From Oscillospiraceae bacterium (GTDB lineage: Bacteria > Bacillota > Clostridia > Oscillospirales > Oscillospiraceae): a stretch of DNA of 11,915 nt. Within the stretch, counting starts at the first letter, position 1. Every line of letters begins with the position of its first letter. The notes under the pieces were generated by a model. It ran no database searches and was not told the origin of the DNA. It saw nothing but the letters and a program-made list of their open reading frames with translations. Below are positions 6,331-11,915 of the stretch, piece by piece. Made by a program: the position numbers and the translations under genes. The DNA is taken from NCBI GenBank assembly GCA_017624645.1, contig JAGAMQ010000106.1, positions 1 through 11,915 of the forward strand. Reading direction: 5' to 3'.

Positions 6331-7152
6331 TTATTCTGTGACCATTCTTGCCACCACTACCAGACGGCCGTTGTCCAGAGACTTGTCGCAGGTGGAAAGG
6401 GTGATGAGCTTGTCGCCGTAGGTGGGGGTGATGCCGGTGTCGTATCGGGAGATCTCCTTGCAGCCGGAAACATAGTCATTGAAGTCTTCTGCATCCAAAG
6501 CGTCCACAAAGGTGTGGTACTCAAAGCCTTCTCCGATGACGGCAGAGGTGAGAAAGACCGCAAACACCTCGTACCGGTTGCGTTCCTTCAGGGTGTCAAA
6601 GTAGATATAGGGGTTTTTCTGCCAAAACTCTTTTTTAAGGTATTCCCCAAGGGGAGCGAACATGGAGCCGTTGCGCATCCGGTGACCGTAGATGGTCAAA
6701 TTATCCGAAGGGGCAAAGACATCGCACTCTTCCCGGATATAGATGCAGCCTTGGGTTTTGGGGTTGCCGTAGAAATCCCGGCGCAGATAGTGATCCTTTC
6801 GGTCCGGGGTCTGGACAACGGGATAGTCCAGAACAGTGCCGGGAAGCCGGATCCAGCCAACAAGGTCGTTGTTAATGGTGTAAAGCTCACTGAGCTCTGG
6901 GAGCAGCTCCACAGGTTCGCCGGTCTCCGGGTCAGTGACGGTGACCCAGGGGGAGGGAGGTTCTGTAGAGGGGGCAGAGGGGTCGGGCTCCTCCGGGGTA
7001 GGTGCCGTAACTGCCTGATGCAGGGCTGAAAGATCATCATAAGCCTGCTTCTGTTGCCGGGAATCCAAATAATGGAAGATGAGTACAGCGGCGCTGCCAA
7101 GAAAAATAAAAACAAAAAAGATGATAAGTATTGTACGAAGCCACGGTTTCAT
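6331..7152 (-). CDS. Class B sortase (273 aa)
   Basis: A membrane-anchored cysteine transpeptidase that cuts sorting signals of surface proteins and links them to the cell wall or a pilus subunit. From the N-terminus: a short basic start, a membrane segment at about residues 7-28 (uncleaved anchor), a Pro/Glu/Ser-rich linker (50-70), then the sortase barrel. Catalytic residues are H157 in YGHRM, C255 in ITLSTC and R263 in NGRLVVVAR. The TPTYGDKLITLSTC block and the long region before it fit class B. An in-frame GTG at 7159-7161 would add three residues, but AGAGGTG lies upstream of the ATG at 7150-7152, which is therefore preferred. No LPxTG or NPxTG substrate gene is visible, so it may act on proteins encoded elsewhere. 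It is divergent from the lipoprotein gene. Confidence 0.93.
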   Translation of the reverse strand: MKPWLRTILIIFFVFIFLGSAAVLIFHYLDSRQQKQAYDDLSALHQAVTAPTPEEPDPSAPSTEPPSPWVTVTDPETGEPVELLPELSELYTINNDLVGWIRLPGTVLDYPVVQTPDRKDHYLRRDFYGNPKTQGCIYIREECDVFAPSDNLTIYGHRMRNGSMFAPLGEYLKKEFWQKNPYIYFDTLKERNRYEVFAVFLTSAVIGEGFEYHTFVDALDAEDFNDYVSGCKEISRYDTGITPTYGDKLITLSTCDKSLDNGRLVVVARMVTE

Positions 7153-7172
7153 AGGGTTCACCTCTTACATTT

Positions 7173-7201
7173 ATCATAGCGGTTTCGCAGGAAAAAGTAA
7201 A
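7173..7201 (-). promoter_or_regulatory. Promoter of the sortase gene
   Basis: Minus-strand TTTACT (7196-7201), a 17-base spacer, then TATGAT (7173-7178), about 20 bases before the ATG. Confidence 0.65.
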
Positions 7202-7216
7202 GAAAAAGCTTTTGTC

Positions 7217-7245
7217 TTACAAAGAAAGCGAAAGGGAGTTATAAT
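7217..7245 (+). promoter_or_regulatory. Promoter of the lipoprotein gene
   Basis: A perfect TATAAT (7240-7245) lies 17 bases after TTACAA (7217-7222), a weak -35. AAAGGAGG (7253-7260) is the ribosome binding site, eight bases before the ATG at 7269. Confidence 0.6.
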
Positions 7246-7268
7246 GATTCCCAAAGGAGGCATGTACG

Positions 7269-7853
7269 ATGAGAAGAAGATTTGTTTGTGTGCTTATGGT
7301 AGTGGTGCTGCTTTACTGCACCGGTTGTTCCCTGAAGGGGGATTTGACCGGCACCTGGGAAGCAGAGGTGGATGCTCTGCACACGGTAGTGCCGAACCTG
7401 CCTGAAGGGCTGTCTGTGCTGAAGCTGGGAGCCATTCCTGTGGAGATCGTTCTGACCTTGACAGAGGATGGGGCGTTCACCCTCACGGTGAAGCAGGAAA
7501 GCATCCAAAAGGCGGAAGAAAATCTGTGGCAGCGGGTAGAGAAGCTGTTGGGAGAGAAGGATGGGGAAGTACAGGGCGCGGCTGCATCCTTGGAGGGACT
7601 GCTGGGCAGTGCCACGGATCAGCTGAAGGAAACCTTGGAGCAGGTTTTAGAGGATGCCCGGATTGAGGAGAAGATCACCGAGGCATATACCCGCAACGGC
7701 ACCTATGATTATGACGGAAAACAGCTGTTGCTTACAGATCAAAATGGGGACACGTTCCTGACCAGCAAATGCCTGCTGATTGGCGATAAGCTGACCTTGA
7801 CTGCGCCTTTTCCCGGAGTGGCCCTGCTGACTATGGAAAGAAACAAAGGATAA
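7269..7853 (+). CDS. Putative lipoprotein of unknown function (194 aa)
   Basis: A probable membrane-anchored lipoprotein. Residues 1-19 are a signal peptide (MRRRF then a hydrophobic run) ending in YCTG before C20, a lipobox with an unusual Cys at the -3 position. The mature part starts SLKGDLTGTWEAEVD, reminiscent of the GTW opening of small lipocalin-like beta-barrel proteins. A middle stretch rich in Glu, Leu and Ala (about residues 80-140) looks helical or coiled. The C-terminal part (NGTYDYDGKQLLLT, GDTFLTSKCLLIGDKLTLT) again looks like beta strands. I do not recognise a named family and assign no function. The start is chosen because AAAGGAGG is eight bases upstream; another ATG at 7262 is in a different frame. 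It is divergent from the class B sortase, but lacks a sorting signal and is not an obvious substrate. Confidence 0.8.
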   Translation: MRRRFVCVLMVVVLLYCTGCSLKGDLTGTWEAEVDALHTVVPNLPEGLSVLKLGAIPVEIVLTLTEDGAFTLTVKQESIQKAEENLWQRVEKLLGEKDGEVQGAAASLEGLLGSATDQLKETLEQVLEDARIEEKITEAYTRNGTYDYDGKQLLLTDQNGDTFLTSKCLLIGDKLTLTAPFPGVALLTMERNKG

Positions 7854-7858
7854 GCGGA

Positions 7859-7887
7859 AAAGGGCGGGATCATCCATCCCGCCCTTT
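7859..7887. terminator. Terminator of the lipoprotein gene
   Basis: A perfect 12-bp stem (7859-7870 with 7876-7887) around a 5-base loop, six bases after the stop. The only T-run on the plus strand is the TTT of the arm itself. Confidence 0.75.
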
Positions 7888-7904
7888 CAAGTCCCGCCAG
7901 CCAC

Positions 7905-7943
7905 AAAAAAATACAGACACACCGAAGTGTGTCTGTATTTTTT
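7905..7943 (-). terminator. Terminator of tRNA-Leu with UUCG loop
   Basis: A perfect 17-bp stem (7906-7922 with 7927-7943). On the minus strand the loop reads TTCG, the very stable tetraloop, and the stem ends in a run of seven T. It starts right at the tRNA 3' end. The A-run and T-run also allow action on the plus strand. Confidence 0.92.
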
Positions 7944-8030
7944 GGTGGGCGAGGCGGGACTTGAACCCGCACGTCCGCAGTGAACACTAGAACCTGAATC
8001 TAGCGAGTCTACCAATTCCACCACTCGCCC
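7943..8030 (-). tRNA. tRNA-Leu (anticodon CAG), CCA encoded
   Basis: The minus strand folds as a type II tRNA. The acceptor stem is GGGCGAG with CTCGCCC, discriminator A, then an encoded CCA (7945-7943). The anticodon stem CTAGA/TCTAG encloses the loop TTCAGGT, so the anticodon is CAG, reading CUG. A long variable arm follows, and the T-arm is GCGGG-TTCAAGT-CCCGC. The total of 88 nt including CCA is right for leucine tRNA. It has its own consensus promoter and stands alone, not in a tRNA cluster. Confidence 0.97.
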
Positions 8031-8037
8031 ATATTTC

Positions 8038-8055
8038 GTGAGCTTTCGCTCAACG
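8038..8055 (-). other. Small GAAA-capped hairpin in the tRNA precursor leader
   Basis: TGAGC-GAAA-GCTCA on the minus strand lies between the tRNA promoter and the tRNA 5' end. It would be a structured 5' leader removed by RNase P. Confidence 0.5.
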
Positions 8056-8062
8056 CCCCAGT

Positions 8063-8091
8063 ATATTAACACGCCTGCAAAGATTTGTCAA
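8063..8091 (-). promoter_or_regulatory. Promoter of tRNA-Leu
   Basis: Minus-strand TTGACA (8086-8091), a 17-base spacer and TAATAT (8063-8068), a strong match as usual for a stable RNA gene. Confidence 0.88.
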
Positions 8092-8123
8092 CCACTTTTT
8101 TGCGTTTTTTAAAAAGAATTGTC

Positions 8124-8318
8124 TTAATCTTTATAATACAGCAGACAATGGCAGTAGCCCTTGAAATTGGGGTCTGCAATCTGCTCCCGAAACTCCTTGC
8201 AGATGCATTTGTTGTCCTCCGACCGTTCCAGTCGGCAGGGGCAATAGCCACCGGTTCGCTTCAGTCCTTCCCGGACGGTCTGAACCATCTGTTTGTCGTC
8301 GTTAAGTCGCACAGCCAT
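8124..8318 (-). CDS. Small ferredoxin-thioredoxin reductase catalytic-domain-like protein (64 aa)
   Basis: A tiny cytoplasmic redox protein related to the catalytic chain of ferredoxin-thioredoxin reductase. That chain uses a [4Fe-4S] cluster beside a redox disulfide to reduce thioredoxin-like partners. All six cysteines of the family are present as three Cys-X-Cys pairs: CPC (26, 28), CIC (38, 40) and CHC (56, 58). The first gap (9 residues) is shorter and the second (15) longer than in the plastid/cyanobacterial enzyme. Sequence between the motifs (CRLERSEDNKC, CKEFREQI) is as in short clostridial relatives. No partner chain (FTR variable subunit) or thioredoxin gene is nearby. The ATG at 8316-8318 has AGAAGGG about 10 bases upstream. 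A good TTGACA lies at 8355-8360, but no well-spaced -10 follows. With no hairpin before the tRNA promoter, readthrough into tRNA-Leu is possible. Confidence 0.85.
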   Translation of the reverse strand: MAVRLNDDKQMVQTVREGLKRTGGYCPCRLERSEDNKCICKEFREQIADPNFKGYCHCLLYYKD

Positions 8319-8369
8319 ATGCTCACATCCCTTCTGTATACATTATATATGCCTTGTCAATCCGTACCA

Positions 8370-8398
8370 TTGCCTTTTTACAGGGGGTGTGCTATACT
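8370..8398 (+). promoter_or_regulatory. Promoter of the Nudix gene
   Basis: TTGCCT (8370-8375), a 17-base spacer, then TATACT (8393-8398) preceded by TGC, an extended -10. The predicted transcription start is close to the GGAG at 8405-8408. Confidence 0.65.
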
Positions 8399-8414
8399 CT
8401 AGCCGGAGTGTGAG

Positions 8415-8921
8415 ATGATTATGGAATATATGGATGTATACGATAAGGATCGGCAGCTTACCGGCAAGATCCATCGCCGTGGCACCCCTTGGCGCCGAGG
8501 GGAGTACGGCCTGGTGGTGTGTGTATGGGTTTATGACGGTCACGGTCGGCTGCTGCTGACCCGCCGGGCACCGGAAAAAAGCTTTTCCGGCACATGGGAA
8601 AACTCCGGGGGTGCGGCGCAGGCAGGGGAGACCAGCCGACAGGCAATGGCGCGGGAATTGCTGGAAGAGACCGGGATCCGGGCAGAGCCGGAGGAATTTG
8701 AATTGATCGCCACGGACCGGGACCGGACCTGCCACTATGATTTCTACTGCCTGAAGCGGGACGTTCCGGTGGAAGAAGTGGTGCTGCAGCCCGGTGAGAC
8801 CGACGGGGTCCGCTGGGCGACCTTCCCCCAGGTCCATGAACTGATTGGGGAGGGGAAGATCTGTAAGATCATTGCCGACCAATTCCAAAAACAGGAACCG
8901 ATTCTGCTGACAAAGAAATAG
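8415..8921 (+). CDS. Nudix hydrolase (168 aa)
   Basis: A Nudix-superfamily pyrophosphohydrolase, cytoplasmic and Mg2+-dependent, cleaving an X-linked nucleoside or prenyl diphosphate. The Nudix box GX5EX7REUXEEXGU is exact at residues 66-88, with metal ligands E81, E84 and E85 and G66 at its start. The opening (YMDVYDKDRQLTGKIHRRG) followed by YGLVVCVWVYDGHGRLLLTRRA resembles the isopentenyl-diphosphate-isomerase-like or YfcD-like branch. True isomerase activity is not implied. The ATG at 8415 has GGAG with a 6-base gap; a second in-frame ATG lies two codons on. The gene stands alone and is divergent from the FTR-like gene. Substrate is unknown. No clear T-rich terminator follows the stop. 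Confidence 0.93.
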   Translation: MIMEYMDVYDKDRQLTGKIHRRGTPWRRGEYGLVVCVWVYDGHGRLLLTRRAPEKSFSGTWENSGGAAQAGETSRQAMARELLEETGIRAEPEEFELIATDRDRTCHYDFYCLKRDVPVEEVVLQPGETDGVRWATFPQVHELIGEGKICKIIADQFQKQEPILLTKK

Positions 8922-9054
8922 AAACCTTCCGCTGCGGACGGATATGTTGCCCCCACAAAAGACAGTTTTTCTTCTTGCTGTCTCATATGGGGAGCAGCAT
9001 ATCATCCCGGCGGCATTTTATTATAAAAATATGTATAAAAACAAAAAAACGCGG
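8922..9054. other. Gene-free spacer between the Nudix gene and the rpoB promoter, with a long inverted repeat
   Basis: No gene is seen. A long imperfect inverted repeat (arms 8941-8954 and 8990-9003, 13 of 14 positions paired including one G-T) encloses a smaller stem, AGACAG/CTGTCT. No U-run follows closely on either strand. An AT-rich stretch (9015-9049) then leads to the rpoB promoter and may act as an UP-like element. Confidence 0.55.
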
Positions 9055-9066
9055 TTGACACCGCGT
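9049..9066. promoter_or_regulatory. Dyad over the rpoB -35 box, possible operator
   Basis: ACGCGGT-TGAC-ACCGCGT is a perfect 7-bp inverted repeat with a 4-base centre that encloses the TTGACA of the rpoB promoter. A regulator bound here would compete with RNA polymerase. No cognate regulator is in the window. Confidence 0.4.
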
Positions 9067-9083
9067 ACAGACTGTGGTAAAAT
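9055..9083 (+). promoter_or_regulatory. rpoB promoter
   Basis: A perfect TTGACA (9055-9060), a 17-base spacer and TAAAAT (9078-9083). It predicts a leader of about 165-175 nt before rpoB. Confidence 0.88.
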
Positions 9084-9089
9084 AGTACT

Positions 9090-9256
9090 CCATACTGTGG
9101 GAGTATGCCGTTTTGGCAACACACCCCTTGATACAGTCATTGTATCACAATGCAACAGCTCCTGTCAAGAGGAAGTTTGAAACTTTCCAAACGGAGCCGA
9201 GCGTATCATGTGTGGCAACTATTTAGATTCCGGCGAAAGCCGAAAGAAAGGCAGTG
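9090..9256 (+). promoter_or_regulatory. Structured 5' leader of rpoB
   Basis: The leader contains several stems in order: TACTCC/GGAGTA near 9085-9105, TGATACA-GTCAT-TGTATCA near 9129-9147, GGAA...TTCC near 9171-9188, and CGGC-GAAA-GCCG at 9231-9242 just before the ribosome binding site AAAGG (9247-9251). It is not recognisably an L10 leader, which normally precedes rplJ. Regulation is inferred from structure only. Confidence 0.45.
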
Positions 9257-9264
9257 ATGTTTGA
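9208..9264 (+). CDS. Possible 18-codon upstream ORF in the rpoB leader
   Basis: ATG at 9208 opens [18 protein letters not shown] and stops at TGA 9262-9264, one base before the alternative rpoB ATG at 9266 and overlapping the ATG at 9257. CGGAG (9192-9196) is 11 bases upstream. The layout suits translational coupling, but an ORF this short may be chance. Confidence 0.3.
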   Translation: MCGNYLDSGESRKKGSDV

Positions 9265-11915
9265 CATGGCAGAACCTATGGTCAAGGACCAACTGTTTGG
9301 CAAGACCGTGCGTAAGTCCTATGCCAAGTACCGGGAGATCCTGGAAATGCCCAACATGCTGAAGATTCAGAAGGACTCTTACCAGTGGTTCCTGGATGAG
9401 GGCCTCCGAGAGGTCTTCAAGGATGTGGGTGTGATCACCGATTTCTCAGGGAAACTGGAGCTGAGCTTCCTGGATTACACCATGGAGGACAAGCCCAAGT
9501 ACACCATCGAGGAGTGCAAGGAGCGGGACGCCACCTACGCCAAGCCTATCAAGGTGAGAGTGCGCCTGCGCAACACCGAGACTGACGAAATCAAGGAACA
9601 GGAAATCTTTATGGGAGATTTCCCCATTATGACGGGCGGCGGCACCTTTGTGATCAACGGTGCGGAGCGTGTCATTGTTTCCCAGATCGTCCGCAGCCCC
9701 GGTATGTACTATGGCCATGAGGTGGACAAGGCTGACCAGCATACCTACAGTGCCACTGTGATCCCCTACCGGGGCGCATGGCTGGAGTATGAAACGGACC
9801 TGTCCAATGTGTTTTGGGTCCGGATCGATAAGAACCGGAAGCTGCCCGTCACCTGCCTGATCCGTGCATTGGGCGTGGATACCGACGAGAAGATCAAGGC
9901 TATGTTCGGCGAGGATGCCCGAATTCTTGCCACTCTGGAAAAGGATACCTTCAAGACCAGAGAGGAAGGCCTTTTGGAGATCTACCGCCGTCTGCGTCCT
10001 GGTGAGCCTCCCACAGTGGAGACTGCCATTGCCCATTTGGACGGCCTGCTCTTCGATGCCCACCGTTATGATGTGAGCACCGTGGGTCGTTATAAGTTCA
10101 ATAAGAAGATGGACATTTGGAGCCGTCTGTCCGGTCAGGAGCTGGCAGAGCCCATTGCCGATCCCATGACCGGCGAGATCCTTGCTATGCCCGGCGAGTT
10201 CATCAGCCGTGACCGTGCCCATGAGCTGTCTGACCGTGGTGTCAACGAGGCTGTGGTCAAGGTGGGCGACCGGAATGTGAAGATCCTGTCCAACGACATG
10301 GTGGATATGGCCCGCTTTGTGGACTTTGATCCCAAGGAGTACGGCATCCGGGAGAAGGTCCGCTTCAGCGTACTGAAGGAAATGCTGCAGACTGTTCCTG
10401 CCGACGGTTGGGAAGAGGCTTGTGTCGAGCGGATGGATGATCTGATTCCCAAGCACATCATTGTGGATGACATCATGGCATCCATCAACTATCTCAACTG
10501 CGTGGCAGAGGGTGTCGGCACCGCTGACGATATCGACCATCTGGGTAACCGCCGCCTGCGCTGCGTGGGCGAACTGCTGCAGAACCAGTTCCGCATCGGC
10601 TTCAGCCGACTGGACCGTGTGATCCGTGAGCGTATGACCGTTCAGGATCTGGAGGCCGTCACTCCCCAGAGCCTGATCAACATTCGTCCTGTGACCGCGG
10701 TGATCAAGGAATTCTTCGGTTCCTCTCCGCTGTCCCAGTTTATGGACCAGAACAACCCCCTGGCAGAGCTGACCCACAAGCGCCGTCTGTCTGCACTGGG
10801 CCCCGGCGGTCTGAGCCGTGAGCGTGCATCCTTCGATGTGCGTGATATCCACTATACTCACTATGGCCGTATGTGTCCCATCGAGACCCCCGAAGGTCCC
10901 AACATCGGTCTGATCAACTACTTGGCGACCTTTGCCAAGATCAATGAGTACGGCTTCGTGGAAGCTCCCTACCGCAAGGTGGACAAGGCTACCGGCAAGG
11001 TCACCGATCAGGTGGATTATATGACCGCCGATGTGGAAGACGATTTCTATATCGGTCAGGCCAACGAACCTCTGGACGAGAATGGCTGCCTGGCAAATGA
11101 GCGTATCACCTGCCGTCACCGTAATGAGATCATTGAGGTGGACCGCAACGTCATCGACTACATCGATGTGTCCCCCAGAATGATGATCTCCATTGCGACT
11201 TCCTTCATTCCCTTCCTGCAGAACGACGACGCAAACCGTGCTCTGATGGGCGCAAACATGCAGCGTCAGGCAGTGCCTCTGCTGACCACCGAGCCTCCCA
11301 TCGTTGCCACAGGCATTGAGCATGCTGCTGCTGTGGACTCCGAGGTTTGCATCAAGGCAGAGGGTGTCGGTACCGTTACTGCGGTTTCCGCCACCGAAAT
11401 CGCCATCCGTTACGATGACGGTGATGTGCAGACCTACCGCCTGACCAAGTTTGCCCGAAGCAACGCAGGTACCTGCATCAACCAGCGGCCCATTGTTACT
11501 GTGGGCGAGCGGGTAGAGGCAAACCAGATCATTGCCGACGGTCCTTCCTGTTCCGGCGGTGAGATCGCTCTGGGTAAGAACGTGCTCATCGGCTTCGTGA
11601 CCTGGGAAGGTTACAACTACGAGGACGCCATTCTGCTGAACGAGCGTCTGGTCCGGGAGGATGTGTTTACCTCCATCCACATCGAGGAGCACGAGACCGA
11701 GGCCCGGGATACCAAGCTGGGACCCGAGGAAATCACCCGTGACATCCCCAATGTGGGCGAGGATACCCTGAAGGATCTGGACGAGAACGGTATCATCCGT
11801 ATCGGTGCTGAGGTCCACTCCGGCGATTACCTGGTGGGTAAGGTTACCCCCAAGGGCGAGACCGAGCTGACCCCCGAGGAACGCCTGCTCCGGGCTATCT
11901 TCGGCGAAAAGGCAA
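9257..11915 (+). CDS. rpoB: DNA-directed RNA polymerase beta subunit (first 886 residues, cut at the window edge)
   Basis: The catalytic-core beta subunit of RNA polymerase. The N-terminus ([32 protein letters not shown]) and the block [20 protein letters not shown] (near residues 130-155) are diagnostic. The rifampicin-pocket segment lies at residues 488-515 (10718-10801), [14 protein letters not shown] at about 540-553, and [19 protein letters not shown] near residue 782. The frame is open to position 11915, so the C-terminal part of the family's 1150-1300 residues is missing. Two in-frame starts are possible. ATG 9257 has AAAGG with a 5-base gap and is chosen; ATG 9266 would fit coupling to the small upstream ORF. 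rpoB here has its own promoter and leader and is not directly preceded by rplJ-rplL. rpoC is expected downstream, outside the window. Confidence 0.97.
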   Translation, partial: MFDMAEPMVKDQLFGKTVRKSYAKYREILEMPNMLKIQKDSYQWFLDEGLREVFKDVGVITDFSGKLELSFLDYTMEDKPKYTIEECKERDATYAKPIKVRVRLRNTETDEIKEQEIFMGDFPIMTGGGTFVINGAERVIVSQIVRSPGMYYGHEVDKADQHTYSATVIPYRGAWLEYETDLSNVFWVRIDKNRKLPVTCLIRALGVDTDEKIKAMFGEDARILATLEKDTFKTREEGLLEIYRRLRPGEPPTVETAIAHLDGLLFDAHRYDVSTVGRYKFNKKMDIWSRLSGQELAEPIADPMTGEILAMPGEFISRDRAHELSDRGVNEAVVKVGDRNVKILSNDMVDMARFVDFDPKEYGIREKVRFSVLKEMLQTVPADGWEEACVERMDDLIPKHIIVDDIMASINYLNCVAEGVGTADDIDHLGNRRLRCVGELLQNQFRIGFSRLDRVIRERMTVQDLEAVTPQSLINIRPVTAVIKEFFGSSPLSQFMDQNNPLAELTHKRRLSALGPGGLSRERASFDVRDIHYTHYGRMCPIETPEGPNIGLINYLATFAKINEYGFVEAPYRKVDKATGKVTDQVDYMTADVEDDFYIGQANEPLDENGCLANERITCRHRNEIIEVDRNVIDYIDVSPRMMISIATSFIPFLQNDDANRALMGANMQRQAVPLLTTEPPIVATGIEHAAAVDSEVCIKAEGVGTVTAVSATEIAIRYDDGDVQTYRLTKFARSNAGTCINQRPIVTVGERVEANQIIADGPSCSGGEIALGKNVLIGFVTWEGYNYEDAILLNERLVREDVFTSIHIEEHETEARDTKLGPEEITRDIPNVGEDTLKDLDENGIIRIGAEVHSGDYLVGKVTPKGETELTPEERLLRAIFGEKA

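Noticed and set aside
6229..7029. Plus-strand frame of 266 codons opposite the sortase
   Set aside because: The minus-strand product has the full His-Cys-Arg triad and a membrane anchor of class B sortases, so the plus-strand frame is a shadow.
9151..9258. Basic 35-codon frame in the rpoB leader (starts MQQLLSRGS)
   Set aside because: No ribosome binding site before the ATG and no family likeness. The shorter 18-codon frame has better signals.
9446..11818. A 790-codon open frame on the minus strand, opposite rpoB
   Set aside because: It is the antisense shadow of rpoB. Its product is low-complexity in His, Val, Gly and Asp with no family motif, whereas the plus strand encodes an unmistakable RNA polymerase beta subunit throughout. 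Strong codon bias in rpoB removes stops from the opposite strand.

Overview
The window looks like chromosome of a gut-type Clostridia bacterium, most likely Oscillospiraceae/Ruminococcaceae. This is inferred from the character of RpoB and ArgG, Firmicutes-type strong ribosome binding sites (AGGAGG, GAGGTG), near-consensus sigma-A promoters, a class B sortase, a Cys-lipobox lipoprotein and a small clostridial ferredoxin-thioredoxin-reductase-like protein. No mobile element, CRISPR array or foreign-looking island is visible. Genes are mostly single units with their own promoters, often divergent or convergent, and perfect hairpins separate the convergent pairs.

Layout: argG (minus, 3' end cut off, argininosuccinate synthase) starts at 587, with a strong promoter and a possible ArgR box. 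A metallo-beta-lactamase-fold hydrolase (982-1890, plus) converges on an HD-domain phosphohydrolase (1996-2673, minus) across a shared hairpin terminator. A MATE exporter (2775-4142, plus) is divergent from the HD gene and converges on a ProX/YbaK-type prolyl-tRNA editing protein (4273-4812, minus). Positions 5052-5482 hold the least ordinary part of the window. A good minus-strand promoter and a perfect terminator frame a transcript of about 430 nt with no long reading frame. It is probably a structured non-coding RNA; raiA-type RNA is one hypothesis. A YgjP-type metallopeptidase (5671-6213, plus) follows, with a terminator-like hairpin just before its start codon.

A class B sortase (6331-7152, minus) is divergent from a small lipoprotein (7269-7853, plus), which converges on tRNA-Leu(CAG) (7943-8030, minus). 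A six-cysteine FTR-like protein (8124-8318, minus) is divergent from a Nudix hydrolase (8415-8921, plus). The window ends in rpoB (from 9257 or 9266, plus, truncated at the window edge). rpoB has its own consensus promoter and a leader of about 170 nt rather than an adjoining rplL.

The genes do not form one pathway. They cover arginine synthesis, translation quality control, tRNA supply, transcription, drug or metabolite export and envelope functions. The observations most worth following are the orphan transcript, the hairpin in front of the ygjP-like gene, and the structured rpoB leader with a small ORF ending next to the rpoB start.
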